Below the pieces are notes generated by a model. It made no database searches, had not been told where the DNA came from, and saw only the letters and a program-made list of their open reading frames with translations. Positions 43,159-50,833 of a DNA stretch of 64,000 nucleotides are shown piece by piece; the first letter of the stretch is position 1, and each line of letters starts with the position of its first letter. Source of the DNA: Teichococcus coralli (lineage in GTDB: Bacteria > Pseudomonadota > Alphaproteobacteria > Acetobacterales > Acetobacteraceae); contig NZ_SNVJ01000003.1 of the NCBI RefSeq assembly GCF_009829925.1, positions 1 to 64,000 of the forward strand, in the 5' to 3' direction. The translations under genes were made by a program, and so were the position numbers.

Positions 43159-44436
43159 TCAGAAGAGCAGGTTCGGCAGCACCAGCACGATGGCCGGCAC
43201 AAAGATCATCAGCACGATCAGCGCGATCACCGCGCCAAGGAACGGCAGGGCGTCGCGCGTGTATTCCTCCATCGGGCAATCCAGCATGCCGCAGACGGTG
43301 AACATCGCCACGCCCACGGGCGGCGTCATGCCGCCCAGCGTCACCGTCGTCATCATCACCACGCCGAAATGCACGGGGTCGATGCCGAGGCGTGTCACCA
43401 CCGGCACCAGGATGGGCGTCAGCAGCAGGGTAATGACGGTGGATTCCAGGAACATGCCGAGCACCGCGAGGAAGGCGGTGATCAGCAGCAGCAGCACGTA
43501 GCGGTTCTGCGAAAGGCTGGCCAGGAAGGCCGTGGCGTTCTGCGGCACCCGCTCCATGGTGATCATGTAGCCGATCATCGCCGAGAACATGATGATCAGC
43601 ATGATCATGCCGGTATCGGCCAGGCTGTGCTGCAGCGCCTGCACCAGCTTCCGCCAGGTCAGCTCGCGATAGACCAGCATGCCGACGATGATCGCATAGG
43701 CGACGGCAAAGGCGCCCGCTTCGGACGGCGTGAAGATGCCGTAGCGGATGCCGCCGATCAGGAAGAGGGGAAAGAGCAGCGCCCACTTGCTCTCCCACAC
43801 CGCCCGCAGCAGCTCGCCACCGCGCGGCGGCCGTTCCAGCTCCGCTTGGTATCCGCGCCGGACGGCGACCGCCCAGGCCGTCGCCATCAGGAAGACGGTC
43901 ATCAGCACGCCCGGAATGATGCCGGCGATGAACAGCCGGCCGATCGAGACATTGCCAAGGAAGCCGTAGAGGATCAGCCCGATGCTGGGCGGGATGGTGG
44001 CGGTGATCAGCGAGCCGACGGCGATGGCGGCGGAGGCGAAGCCGCGCGAGTAGCCGCGGCTGAGCATGGCGGGGCCGAGGATGCGCGCCTCCATCGCGGC
44101 ATCCGCCACCGCCGAGCCGGAAACGCCGCCCATCAGCGCGCTGAGCGCGATGGCCACCTGCGCCAGCCCGCCTCGGATCCAGCCGGCCATCGCCGTGGCC
44201 AGCCGGATCAGCCGCTCGGTGATGCCGGCCTCGTTCATCAGGTGGCCGGCGAGCACGAACAGCGGCACGGCCAGCAACGGGAAGGACTGCGTGGCCGAGA
44301 CGATGCGCTGCACCGCGATGGCCGGCGGCACCGGCCCGAACAGGTAGAACAGGAAGGAGGCGCAGCCGATGGCGAAGGCCACCGGCATGCCCAGGAACAT
44401 GAGCACGAAGAACAGCAGGCTGACGATCGCGGTCAC
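43159..44436 (-). CDS. dctM: TRAP transporter large permease (DctM)
   Basis: Main transport subunit of a TRAP system that imports carboxylates or related anions using an ion gradient; 425 residues. About twelve helices. DctM signature blocks are FLGMPVAFAIGCASFLFY, LLAVPLFVLAGHLMNEAGI, VSGSAVADAAMEARILGPAMLSRGYSRGFASA split over residues 97-130, ATIPPSIGLILYG, and GMTPPVGVAMFTVCGML. The start is GTG 44436, whose TGA-overlapping context (GTGA) couples it to the small permease. Last gene of the dctP-dctQ-dctM order. Confidence 0.95.
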   Translation of the reverse strand: MTAIVSLLFFVLMFLGMPVAFAIGCASFLFYLFGPVPPAIAVQRIVSATQSFPLLAVPLFVLAGHLMNEAGITERLIRLATAMAGWIRGGLAQVAIALSALMGGVSGSAVADAAMEARILGPAMLSRGYSRGFASAAIAVGSLITATIPPSIGLILYGFLGNVSIGRLFIAGIIPGVLMTVFLMATAWAVAVRRGYQAELERPPRGGELLRAVWESKWALLFPLFLIGGIRYGIFTPSEAGAFAVAYAIIVGMLVYRELTWRKLVQALQHSLADTGMIMLIIMFSAMIGYMITMERVPQNATAFLASLSQNRYVLLLLITAFLAVLGMFLESTVITLLLTPILVPVVTRLGIDPVHFGVVMMTTVTLGGMTPPVGVAMFTVCGMLDCPMEEYTRDALPFLGAVIALIVLMIFVPAIVLVLPNLLF

Positions 44437-44924
44437 AGCACCATCCCGTCCCGGCCTTCGAGGTTGAGGGCGCCATCCCGCCGCCGCAGCCCGCCGACCA
44501 GGCGGCCCACCACGGTGATCAGCATCAGCGCCGCGCCGGCCGGGATCGCCGCGGTGACCCAGCCATAGGAGATGCCGGCATCGCCCAGCTCGCGCTCCAG
44601 GTTCAGCAGGGTCAGCTTGACGCCGAGCCAGACCAGCGTCGCCAGAAAGGCGGCGATGGCCAGCAGCCACACCATCGCCAGCAGGTGCCGCACCCCTGGC
44701 GGGAAAAGCCGCACGAGGATGTCGATCTCGATGTGCTGCCAGCGCTTCAGCGCCACGTCGGCGCCAAGCACGGCAGTCCAGGCGAACAGCATCTGGGCCA
44801 TGTCGATGGACCAGATCAGCGGCATGCCGACCGTGCGGGACAGCGCCCCCAGCAGCACCAGCAGGCAGACGCCGGCGAAGAGGAGGACGCCGAGCGCCTC
44901 CTCCGCCCTTTCCAGGGTCCGCAT
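44433..44924 (-). CDS. dctQ: TRAP transporter small permease (DctQ)
   Basis: A 163-residue membrane protein with four helices that partners DctM. Family features: LLVLLGALSRTVGMPLIWSIDMAQMLFAWTAVLGADVALKR (residues 21-61, including the W.D/E.....F.W..FLG.. pattern), HIEIDILV, and the final helix VTAAIPAGAALMLITVVGRL. It lies four bases downstream of dctP and overlaps dctM by four bases. Confidence 0.93.
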   Translation of the reverse strand: MRTLERAEEALGVLLFAGVCLLVLLGALSRTVGMPLIWSIDMAQMLFAWTAVLGADVALKRWQHIEIDILVRLFPPGVRHLLAMVWLLAIAAFLATLVWLGVKLTLLNLERELGDAGISYGWVTAAIPAGAALMLITVVGRLVGGLRRRDGALNLEGRDGMVL

Positions 44925-44928
44925 CGGC

Positions 44929-45903
44929 TCAGCCGGCGATGGCGGCGTCGACTTCGCGCCGCAGCGCGGCGTAGTTCAGCTTGTCGTAGACGACCTTCGT
45001 CGCCTCGCGGAAGGGCGTCAGATCGGGCGTCGCGATCTCGACCTTGGCCGCGCGCAGCTTCTTCTCGAAATCGTCCAGCGAGGCGAGGGTGGCCTTCGAG
45101 CCGACATCCCCGCCGTTCAGCGCCTCATCCCGCAGGATCGTCCGCTGCTCCGGGGAGAGCCCGTCGAACCAGGCGCGCGAGCCGACCAGCCCGGTGATGA
45201 GGTTGATGTGGCCGGTCTTGGTGATGTTCTTGATCACCTCGTAGAGGCGCGCGCCCCAGACGGCGGGGTATTGCGCCTCCGCGCCGTCGATGGCGCGCAG
45301 CTGCAGCGCCGAATAGACCTCCGTCCAGGGCAGCGGCGTCGGCGTCGCCCCCATCGCGCGGATGGTCTCCAGCCAGACCGGCGCGCCGGGGGTGCGCATC
45401 CGCACGCCGCCGAGATCGGCGGGGGTGGTCACCGGCTTGTTGGTCAGCAGGTGGCGGTCGCCCTGGAACCAGTTGAAGGACAGCACCTGGTGGCCGGAGG
45501 CCTTGCGCAGCTTTTCCGTCCAGCCCTCGAACAGTGGCGAGGTGGCGATCTTGCGCAGCTCCGGGAAGCCGCTGGCGATGTAGGGCGCGCCGAGGATGCC
45601 GAATTCGTGGACATAGGGCGCGAGCCGGCCGCCATCGACCAGCACCGCGACGCCGGCGCCGGCGCGCGCCTGCTCCAGCACGTCCTCATCCGGGCCAAGC
45701 TGCGAGGAGGGAAACAGGTTCACGCGCAGGCTGCCGCCGCTGCGCTTCTCGACCGCCTCCTTGAAGGCGCGCAGGCCGTTGAACATCGGGTCGTCATCGG
45801 TCAGCGCCGAGTTGACGCTGAGCGTGGCCGACTGGGCGAAGGCGCGGCGAACCACCAGGGGAGAGGCAAGCGCGCCAGCCATGACGATACGACGGGTAAG
45901 CAT
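44929..45903 (-). CDS. dctP: TRAP transporter solute-binding protein (DctP)
   Basis: Periplasmic receptor of the TRAP system, 324 residues. Signal peptide MLTRRIVMAGALASPLVVRRAFAQ has a twin-arginine-like start. DctP-family blocks: LRVNLFPSSQLGPDEDVLEQ, ASGFPELRKI, the ligand-binding Arg region LGGVRMRTPGAPVWLETIRAMGATPTPLPWTEVYSALQ (about 163-200), and IDGAEAQYPAVWGARLYEV. Ligand is unknown, probably a C4-dicarboxylate, sugar acid or keto acid. AAAGGAGGACG precedes the ATG, with three 16-base repeats just upstream of it. The GntR gene upstream is the likely regulator. Confidence 0.94.
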   Translation of the reverse strand: MLTRRIVMAGALASPLVVRRAFAQSATLSVNSALTDDDPMFNGLRAFKEAVEKRSGGSLRVNLFPSSQLGPDEDVLEQARAGAGVAVLVDGGRLAPYVHEFGILGAPYIASGFPELRKIATSPLFEGWTEKLRKASGHQVLSFNWFQGDRHLLTNKPVTTPADLGGVRMRTPGAPVWLETIRAMGATPTPLPWTEVYSALQLRAIDGAEAQYPAVWGARLYEVIKNITKTGHINLITGLVGSRAWFDGLSPEQRTILRDEALNGGDVGSKATLASLDDFEKKLRAAKVEIATPDLTPFREATKVVYDKLNYAALRREVDAAIAG

Positions 45904-45917
45904 GAACGTCCTCCTTT

Positions 45918-45961
45918 GCTGCCGGTCTGTTGGGCTGCCGGTCTGTTCGGCTGCCGGTCTG
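45918..45961. repeat. Three 16-bp tandem repeats just upstream of the dctP ribosome-binding site
   Basis: On the plus strand, GCTGCCGGTCTG recurs at 45918, 45934 and 45950 at an exact 16-base period. On the coding strand the units end four bases from the AAAGGAGG of dctP. It may be a regulator-binding array or a slippage product. Confidence 0.7.
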
Positions 45962-46098
45962 CGCACGCCGCGGCGTGCGGTCTGGTTGTCGCGCCCGCCC
46001 CGTCGCGGCGGGCGGCGGCGCGGGTCCGTCTTCCGCGCCCTGCACGCCTGCCGACCGGATCGCGGGAACCGGCGGCAGCCCTGCGGGCTCGCTTCCTT

Positions 46099-46821
46099 TC
46101 AGCGCCCCGGCGGCCCTTCCGTCGCCTCCGCTTGCCAGATCGCCGCGGCGGCCTCTTCCGGGAAAGCGACGGCGAGCGAACGCAGCGCGTGGTCGCGCAT
46201 GATCGCTTCGGCCTTCCGTGCCGCCCCCGCCTCGATCGCGGCCACGATCGCGTGGTGTTCCTCCACGGCGCGCTGCCGCTCGGCGGGCGAGGACAGCACG
46301 CGGGCGCGGCCGAGATAATCGTAGGCACGCAGGCGCTCGAGCAGCCTCCGCAGATCGCCGCTGCCCGCCGCGGCATGGATCGCCGCATGCAGGGCGTCGT
46401 TGGCGGCGGCCACCGCCTCGGCGTCCTCCTGTTTCGTGGCGCGGCGCACGGCGGCGAGGCGGCTGCGCAGCGCGGAACAGCCGGCGGCGTCGATGCGGGT
46501 GGCGGCCAGCGCCGCGGCCACGCCCTCCAGCGCGGAGCGGATCAGGCCGATCTCCGTCAGCCGCGTCGCGCTGAGATCGGCCACATAGGTGCCGCTGCGC
46601 GGCTGCGTCTCGACCAGCCCCTCGGTTTCCAGGCGGCGCAGCGCATCCCGCACCGGCTGCGCGGAGATGTTGAGGGCGGCGGCCAGGCCCCGTTCGGAAA
46701 GGCGCGCGCCCGGCTGCAGGGTGCCAAGCACGATGGCCTCGCGGATGCGCTCATGGGCCAGGTCGGCCAGCGAGCGCGGGTCGGTGGCATCCAGGCTGTT
46801 GAAGGGCTGAAGGCTCGGCAC
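46099..46821 (-). CDS. GntR-family regulator with FCD domain
   Basis: A 240-residue FadR-type transcription factor. The winged helix-turn-helix (about 15-75) reads LADLAHERIREAIVLGTLQPGARLSERGLAAALNISAQPVRDALRRLETEGLVETQPRSGTYVADL (positions 46785-46585). The all-helical FCD ligand domain (about 80-225) has the conserved RSALEGVAAALAA, DALHAAIHAAAGSGDL, and EEHHAIVAAIEAG, whose His residues bind a metal. Such regulators respond to carboxylates or sugar acids, matching control of the TRAP genes 195 bases downstream. Start is probably GTG 46821; GTG 46842 is an alternative. A CTGC-AATA-GCAG dyad at 46826-46837 beside the start may be its own operator. Confidence 0.88.
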   Translation of the reverse strand: MPSLQPFNSLDATDPRSLADLAHERIREAIVLGTLQPGARLSERGLAAALNISAQPVRDALRRLETEGLVETQPRSGTYVADLSATRLTEIGLIRSALEGVAAALAATRIDAAGCSALRSRLAAVRRATKQEDAEAVAAANDALHAAIHAAAGSGDLRRLLERLRAYDYLGRARVLSSPAERQRAVEEHHAIVAAIEAGAARKAEAIMRDHALRSLAVAFPEEAAAAIWQAEATEGPPGR

Positions 46822-47112
46822 AAAACTGCAATAGCAGATCACGCCGTTGCGAAACAAGAACGTTGGCGCCAAGCGGCTCAGGCGGCCGTTGAGGCTTCTG
46901 TGATGCGCCTGCGCATGCTGGCGGCGGGCACCAGGACGCGACGGAGGACCAGGCGTGGCGGCGCGCCCCGCAGCGATGCGCAGGTGCCTCGCTGGTCCTG
47001 ATGGGGCGATGGACGGGAATGCGCAGATGCGTTCCGCGCGAGGCCGTGGCGGGCCAGGGCTGGTTGCCGGAGCGATCCGGCGGGAGAAAACCGGCCGCGT
47101 GCCGGAAGCGCC

Positions 47113-47187
47113 TGGAGCGGGCGATGGGAATCGAACCCACGACATTCAGCTTGGGAAGCTGACGTTCTACCTCTGAACTACGCCCGC
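47113..47187 (-). tRNA. tRNA-Gly (anticodon CCC)
   Basis: The minus strand folds as a complete tRNA: acceptor GCGGGCG/CGCCCGC, D arm GTTC-AGAGGTA-GAAC, anticodon stem TCAGC/GCTGA with loop TTCCCAA (anticodon CCC, decoding GGG), T arm GTGGG-TTCGATT-CCCAT, discriminator T and an encoded CCA at 47113-47115. It closely resembles E. coli glyU. Confidence 0.97.
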
Positions 47188-47258
47188 GTCGCCGGTCGTT
47201 GTAGCCCGGCCTTGTGCGGGGGGCAAGCCGGGCGTAAGGTCCGGCGGCCTTGCGAGAG

Positions 47259-47315
47259 GCGCTCGCGATTTGTCCGGCCAGCTTGCGGCGAGCTTAAACA
47301 ATCGCGCTAAACGGC
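47259..47315 (+). promoter_or_regulatory. SAM-II riboswitch in front of metZ
   Basis: The sequence carries the alphaproteobacterial SAM-II aptamer landmarks. These are P1 GCTCGC/GCGAGC (47261-47266 with 47288-47293), loop GATTTG, the AGCTTGC segment before the 3' side of P1, TTAAA (47294-47298) and GCTAAA (47306-47311). AATCGC (47300-47305) can pair with GCGATT at the P1 loop (47264-47269), giving the H-type pseudoknot of the class. It ends about 80 bases before the metZ ATG. SAM binding is expected to lower metZ translation. Confidence 0.85.
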
Positions 47316-47394
47316 CGCGGCGGGGCTGTTGTGCCAGACCTCCGCCCGACCGGGCCGGTTTGTGTGTGATGCAAGCCCGAGAGTCGCCCGTCCC

Positions 47395-48828
47395 ATGGCA
47401 AAGCCCGCCTCAGACCGCCCCTTTCGCCCCGCCACCCTGCTGGTGCGCGGCGGGCAGATGCGCAGCAACCTCGACGAGACCTCCGAGTCGCTCTACCTGA
47501 CCTCCGGCTTCGTCTATGACAGCGCCGTGCAGGCCGAGCAGACCTTCACCGGCGAGGCGCAGCACTTCCAGTACTCCCGCTTCGGCAACCCGACCGTGCA
47601 GATGCTGGAGGCCCGCCTCGCCGCGCTGGAAGGTGCCGAGGCCTGCCGCGCCACCGCCACCGGCATGGCCGCCGTCAGTTCCGCCATGCTTTCGCATCTG
47701 AAGACAGGCGATCGCGTGGTGGCCAGCCGCGCGCTGTTCGGCTCCTGCCACTGGATCGTCTCCACCCTGCTGCCCCGCTATGGCATCCAGACCGAGTTCG
47801 TGGACGGCGGCGACCTCGCGCAATGGGAGGCGGCCTTCAAGCGCCCCTGCCAGATGGTGCTGATCGAGACGCCCTCGAACCCGATGCTGGATCTCGTGGA
47901 CCTGAAGGCCGTCTGCGACCTGGCGCATGCCGCCGGCGCGGTGGTCGTGGTGGACAACGTCTTCGCCACGCCGCTGCTGCAGAAGCCGATGAAGTTCGGC
48001 GCCGACGTGGTGGTTTATTCCGCCACCAAGCACTTCGACGGCCAGGGCCGCGTGCTGGGCGGCGCCGTGCTGGGCAGCAAGAAGTGGGTGGAGGAGGTGC
48101 TGCAGCCCTTCATCCGCAACACCGGCCCGGCCATCTCGCCCTTCAACGCCTGGGTCATCCTGAAAGGGCTGGAGACGCTGCACCTCCGCGTGCCCGCCAT
48201 GTGCCGCAGCGCCGCCGCCATCGCGCAGATGCTGGAGGAGCGCGCCGAGATCGGCCGCGTCTGCTATCCCTACCTCGCCAGCCATCCGCAATACGCGCTG
48301 GCCAAGCAGCAGATGACGGGCGGTGGCACGCTGGTCAGCTTCGAGCTGAAGGGCGGCAAGGAGGCGGCCTTCCGCTTCCTCGACGCGCTGCGGGTGGTGG
48401 ACATCTCCAACAACCTCGGCGACTCCAAGAGCCTGATCACCCACCCCGCGACGACCACGCATATGCGCGTCTCGGCCGAGGAGCGGGCGCGGCTCGGCAT
48501 CTCCGATGGCGCGGTGCGCCTTTCCGTCGGCCTGGAGGATGTCGAGGACCTGGTGGAGGACATCGCCGCGGCGCTGGACGTGGTGGCGGGCAACCCGGCG
48601 CCGAAGAAGAAGCCCTTGGCACGGATGGTGGTGGAGGAAAGCGTGGCTCCCGCGCCCAAGAAGCCGGCCGCGCGCTCCAGGACCAGGCCGGCGAAGCCCG
48701 GGCCGGCGAAACCCGCGCCCCGCAAGACGGCCGCCAAGACCAGGTCCGCCGAGCCCGCCGCCGCCCCGGCCGCGGCGCCGGAGCCCGACCTCTTCGCCGA
48801 GCCCGCACCCCGCCGCAAGCGCGGCTGA
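47395..48828 (+). CDS. metZ: O-succinylhomoserine sulfhydrylase with basic C-terminal tail
   Basis: PLP enzyme of methionine synthesis that makes homocysteine from O-succinylhomoserine and sulfide; 477 residues. Blocks: RGGQMRSNLDETSESLYLTSGFVYDSA, FQYSRFGNPTVQMLE, ATATGMAAVSSAML, LIETPSNPMLDLVD, VVVDNVFATPLLQ, the PLP lysine in VVYSATKHFDGQGR, and SLGD-type end NNLGDSKSLITHPATTTH. The enzyme fold ends near residue 399. The last 78 residues are a low-complexity Pro/Ala/Lys/Arg tail (PKKKP, PAKPGPAKPAPRKTAAKT) resembling histone-H1-like tails and absent from typical MetZ. Preceded by a SAM-II riboswitch, so methionine feedback is expected. Confidence 0.95.
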   Translation: MAKPASDRPFRPATLLVRGGQMRSNLDETSESLYLTSGFVYDSAVQAEQTFTGEAQHFQYSRFGNPTVQMLEARLAALEGAEACRATATGMAAVSSAMLSHLKTGDRVVASRALFGSCHWIVSTLLPRYGIQTEFVDGGDLAQWEAAFKRPCQMVLIETPSNPMLDLVDLKAVCDLAHAAGAVVVVDNVFATPLLQKPMKFGADVVVYSATKHFDGQGRVLGGAVLGSKKWVEEVLQPFIRNTGPAISPFNAWVILKGLETLHLRVPAMCRSAAAIAQMLEERAEIGRVCYPYLASHPQYALAKQQMTGGGTLVSFELKGGKEAAFRFLDALRVVDISNNLGDSKSLITHPATTTHMRVSAEERARLGISDGAVRLSVGLEDVEDLVEDIAAALDVVAGNPAPKKKPLARMVVEESVAPAPKKPAARSRTRPAKPGPAKPAPRKTAAKTRSAEPAAAPAAAPEPDLFAEPAPRRKRG

Positions 48829-48843
48829 GGAAGCAGGAAAAAT

Positions 48844-48881
48844 CGGGGGAAGCAATTCCCCCGAACTCCCATCTTCTTTTT
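48844..48881 (+). terminator. Probable terminator of metZ
   Basis: Perfect hairpin CGGGGGAA-GCAA-TTCCCCCG (48844-48863) with a GNRA-type loop lies 15 bases after the metZ stop. TTTTT follows at 48877-48881, but 13 bases beyond the stem, so it is weaker than a canonical terminator. Confidence 0.5.
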
Positions 48882-48961
48882 GTCGGCCTGGCGCTGCGCG
48901 CGCCGCCGGCGCGGGAAACCCGAAGAAAATGGATGGGGCTTTCGGGGAATTCCTTCCCCCA

Positions 48962-49019
48962 GGCTTTTCCTCCCCTGGGCTTTTCCTCCCCCGGGCTTTT
49001 CCTCCCCCGGGCTTTTCCT
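48962..49019. repeat. 16-bp tandem repeat array between metZ and the GlxA-type regulator
   Basis: GGCTTTTCCTCCCCCG and variants recur at 48962, 48978, 48994 and 49010, an exact 16-base period with about 3.6 copies. The last partial unit contains the stop codon (TAG on the minus strand) of the neighbouring regulator gene. Adjacent units can fold with CCCGGG stems. Confidence 0.75.
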
Positions 49020-50025
49020 ATGCCACCGCCCGCCCGAACCGGGCACGGTACTCCGCCGGCGAGGCTTCGAGCCGGCGCAGAAATGCCCGGCGCATTCGCT
49101 CGTCATCGCCAAAGCCGCAGCGGCGGGCGATTTCCGCCACCGCCAGTTCCCCGGTCTCCAGCAAGTGCCGCGCCGCCTCCACGCGCAGCCCTTCCACCGC
49201 ATGGGCGGGCGTTTCGCCGGTCTGCGCGACAAAGGCGCGGGCGAAGCTGCGCGGCGCCATGCCGGCGCGCTCCGCGAGCACTTCCACGCGCAGGTCGGCC
49301 GAGAGATTGGCCGCCATCCAGCCCAGCAGCCCGGCGAAGTCGCTGTCGCGGCTGCTGGCCTGGGCTGCCAGCGCGGCGCTGAACTGTGCCTGCCCGCCGG
49401 GCCGCTTCAGGAAGACCACAAGGCGCTGCGCCACCTCCAGCGCCGCGGCGTGGCCAAGATCCTCCTCCACCAGCGCCAGCGCCATGTCGATGCCGGCGGT
49501 CACCCCGGCCGAGGTCCAGAAGCGGCCGTCGCGCACGAAGATCGGCTCCGGCCGCACCATCACGCCGGGGTGGCGCCGCTGGAGCGCGGCGCAATGGCGC
49601 CAGTGTGTTGTGGCGGCGCGGCCCTCCAGCAGCCCCGCCGCGGCAAGGATGAACGAACCCAGGCAGACCGAGGCCACCCGCCGCGCCGCGCCAGCCATGC
49701 TGCGCAACCAGTCCAGGAAGGCGGCATCCTCCGCCGCCGCCAGCGCCCCTTCGCCGCCCGGCACAAGCAGCGTGTCGGCCGGCGCCTCTCCCAAGCTCGC
49801 CCAGGGCATGCTGTCCAGCCCGACCCCCAGCTCGGTCGCCACTGCACCACCCTGCGGCGAGACGAGGTGCAGGCGGTACGGAACCGGAGCGCCCTGCCCC
49901 GCCAGCCGGGCGGCGGCGGCGAAAACCTCCGCCGGCCCCGCCACGTCGAGCAGCATCACCCCGGGATAGAGCGGAAGGACCACGGAGCGCGGCTTGGCAG
50001 GAAAGGAGGGCATGATGTCCTTCAT
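49018..50025 (-). CDS. GlxA-family transcriptional regulator (DJ-1/PfpI + AraC)
   Basis: A 335-residue regulator. The N-terminal DJ-1/PfpI-like domain (about 12-190) has VVLPLYPGVMLLDVAGPAEVF, TLLVPGGEGALAA and the nucleophile-elbow-like SVCLGSFILAAAGLLEGRAATTHW. The C-terminal AraC double helix-turn-helix (about 225-330) has LSADLRVEVLAERAGMAPRSFARAFVAQTG and LAVAEIARRCGFGDDERMRRAFLRRLEASPAEYRARF (within 49150-49030). GlxA-type proteins commonly control amine or nitrogen metabolism. ATG 50025 has GGAGG seven bases upstream. It is divergent from the isochorismatase-fusion gene, its probable target, across about 50 bases. Confidence 0.93.
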   Translation of the reverse strand: MKDIMPSFPAKPRSVVLPLYPGVMLLDVAGPAEVFAAAARLAGQGAPVPYRLHLVSPQGGAVATELGVGLDSMPWASLGEAPADTLLVPGGEGALAAAEDAAFLDWLRSMAGAARRVASVCLGSFILAAAGLLEGRAATTHWRHCAALQRRHPGVMVRPEPIFVRDGRFWTSAGVTAGIDMALALVEEDLGHAAALEVAQRLVVFLKRPGGQAQFSAALAAQASSRDSDFAGLLGWMAANLSADLRVEVLAERAGMAPRSFARAFVAQTGETPAHAVEGLRVEAARHLLETGELAVAEIARRCGFGDDERMRRAFLRRLEASPAEYRARFGRAVA

Positions 50026-50077
50026 GCCAGAGCCTCCGCGCGGCAGGCTAGCGCCAATGCCCCGAGGAACCATCTCC

Positions 50078-50833
50078 ATGCCCCAACCCATCAACGAGAC
50101 CTGCCCCTGGTCGGGCAAGCCGGTCGCGCCCGAGGCCCTGACGCGCTGGCAGGACGAGCCCGTCGGCTTCTGCGATCCCGGCTGCCGCGACAAGTTCGCC
50201 GGCGCGACGGCACATTTCGAGGCCGCCCTCGCCGCCCTGCCGCCGCCGCCCACCCTGCTTGGCCTCGCGGGCGTGCAGCCGGCCCCCGCGCGGCTGGCCG
50301 AGGCGGTGCTGGTGGTGATCGACGCCCAGGAGGAATACCGCAGCGGGCATCTGCCGCTGGAGGGCATCGCGGCGGCCAGCGAGCGGCTCGCCGCCCTGCT
50401 CGCCCGCGCCCGCGCGGCCGGGACGCCGGTGATCCATGTGGCGCATCGCGGCCGCGCCGGCGGCCTTCTCGACCCGGCCGCGGGCGGCGCCATCCTGGAG
50501 GCGGCGCGGCCCGAGGCGGGCGAGGCGGTGATCGGCAAGACCCTGCCCAACGCCTTCGCCGGCACCGACCTCCAGGCGCGCATCGCCGCGACCGGCCGGG
50601 GCAAGCTGCTGCTGGCCGGCTTCATGACGCATATGTGCGTCTCCTCCACCGCGCGGGCGGCGCTGGATCTCGGCCTGCCGGCGACGGTCGCCGCCGACGC
50701 CACCGCGACCCGTCCCCTGCCCGATCCGCTCGGCGGCATCCGGCTTCCGGCCGCCTGGGTCCAGCGCGTGGCATTGGCGGCGCTCGCGGATCGCTTCGCC
50801 GCCGTGGTTCCGGTGGAGGCCGTGCCGGCATGA
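50078..50833 (+). CDS. Isochorismatase-family cysteine hydrolase with N-terminal Cys-rich metal-binding-like domain
   Basis: A 251-residue two-part protein. Residues 1-50 hold four cysteines in a compact pattern: ETCPWSGKPV, then VGFCDPGCRDKF. This looks like a YHS/zinc-ribbon-type motif, common as a stand-alone domain near metal or glutathione enzymes. From about residue 75 it is an isochorismatase-like hydrolase: catalytic Asp in VLVVIDAQEEY, Lys in VIGKTLPNAFAGTDL, and nucleophile Cys in AGFMTHMCVSSTARAALDLG. These enzymes hydrolyse amides or enol ethers (nicotinamidase, N-carbamoylsarcosine hydrolase and others). Substrate unknown. GAGGA precedes ATG 50078. The stop overlaps the cupin start. 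Confidence 0.85.
   Translation: MPQPINETCPWSGKPVAPEALTRWQDEPVGFCDPGCRDKFAGATAHFEAALAALPPPPTLLGLAGVQPAPARLAEAVLVVIDAQEEYRSGHLPLEGIAAASERLAALLARARAAGTPVIHVAHRGRAGGLLDPAAGGAILEAARPEAGEAVIGKTLPNAFAGTDLQARIAATGRGKLLLAGFMTHMCVSSTARAALDLGLPATVAADATATRPLPDPLGGIRLPAAWVQRVALAALADRFAAVVPVEAVPA

Noticed and set aside
42958..44568. Plus-strand frame rich in His/Gln/Arg opposite dctM
   Set aside because: Antisense shadow; repeated HRR/QHHDH composition arises from the reverse complement of membrane-helix codons.
46842..47145. N-terminal extension of the GntR gene into the tRNA region
   Set aside because: The extra residues have no similarity to GntR proteins and would be read through the tRNA-Gly gene.
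49994..50077. Longer start for the isochorismatase-type gene
   Set aside because: It would overlap the divergent regulator's start and lacks a ribosome-binding site; ATG 50078 has GAGGA at good spacing.
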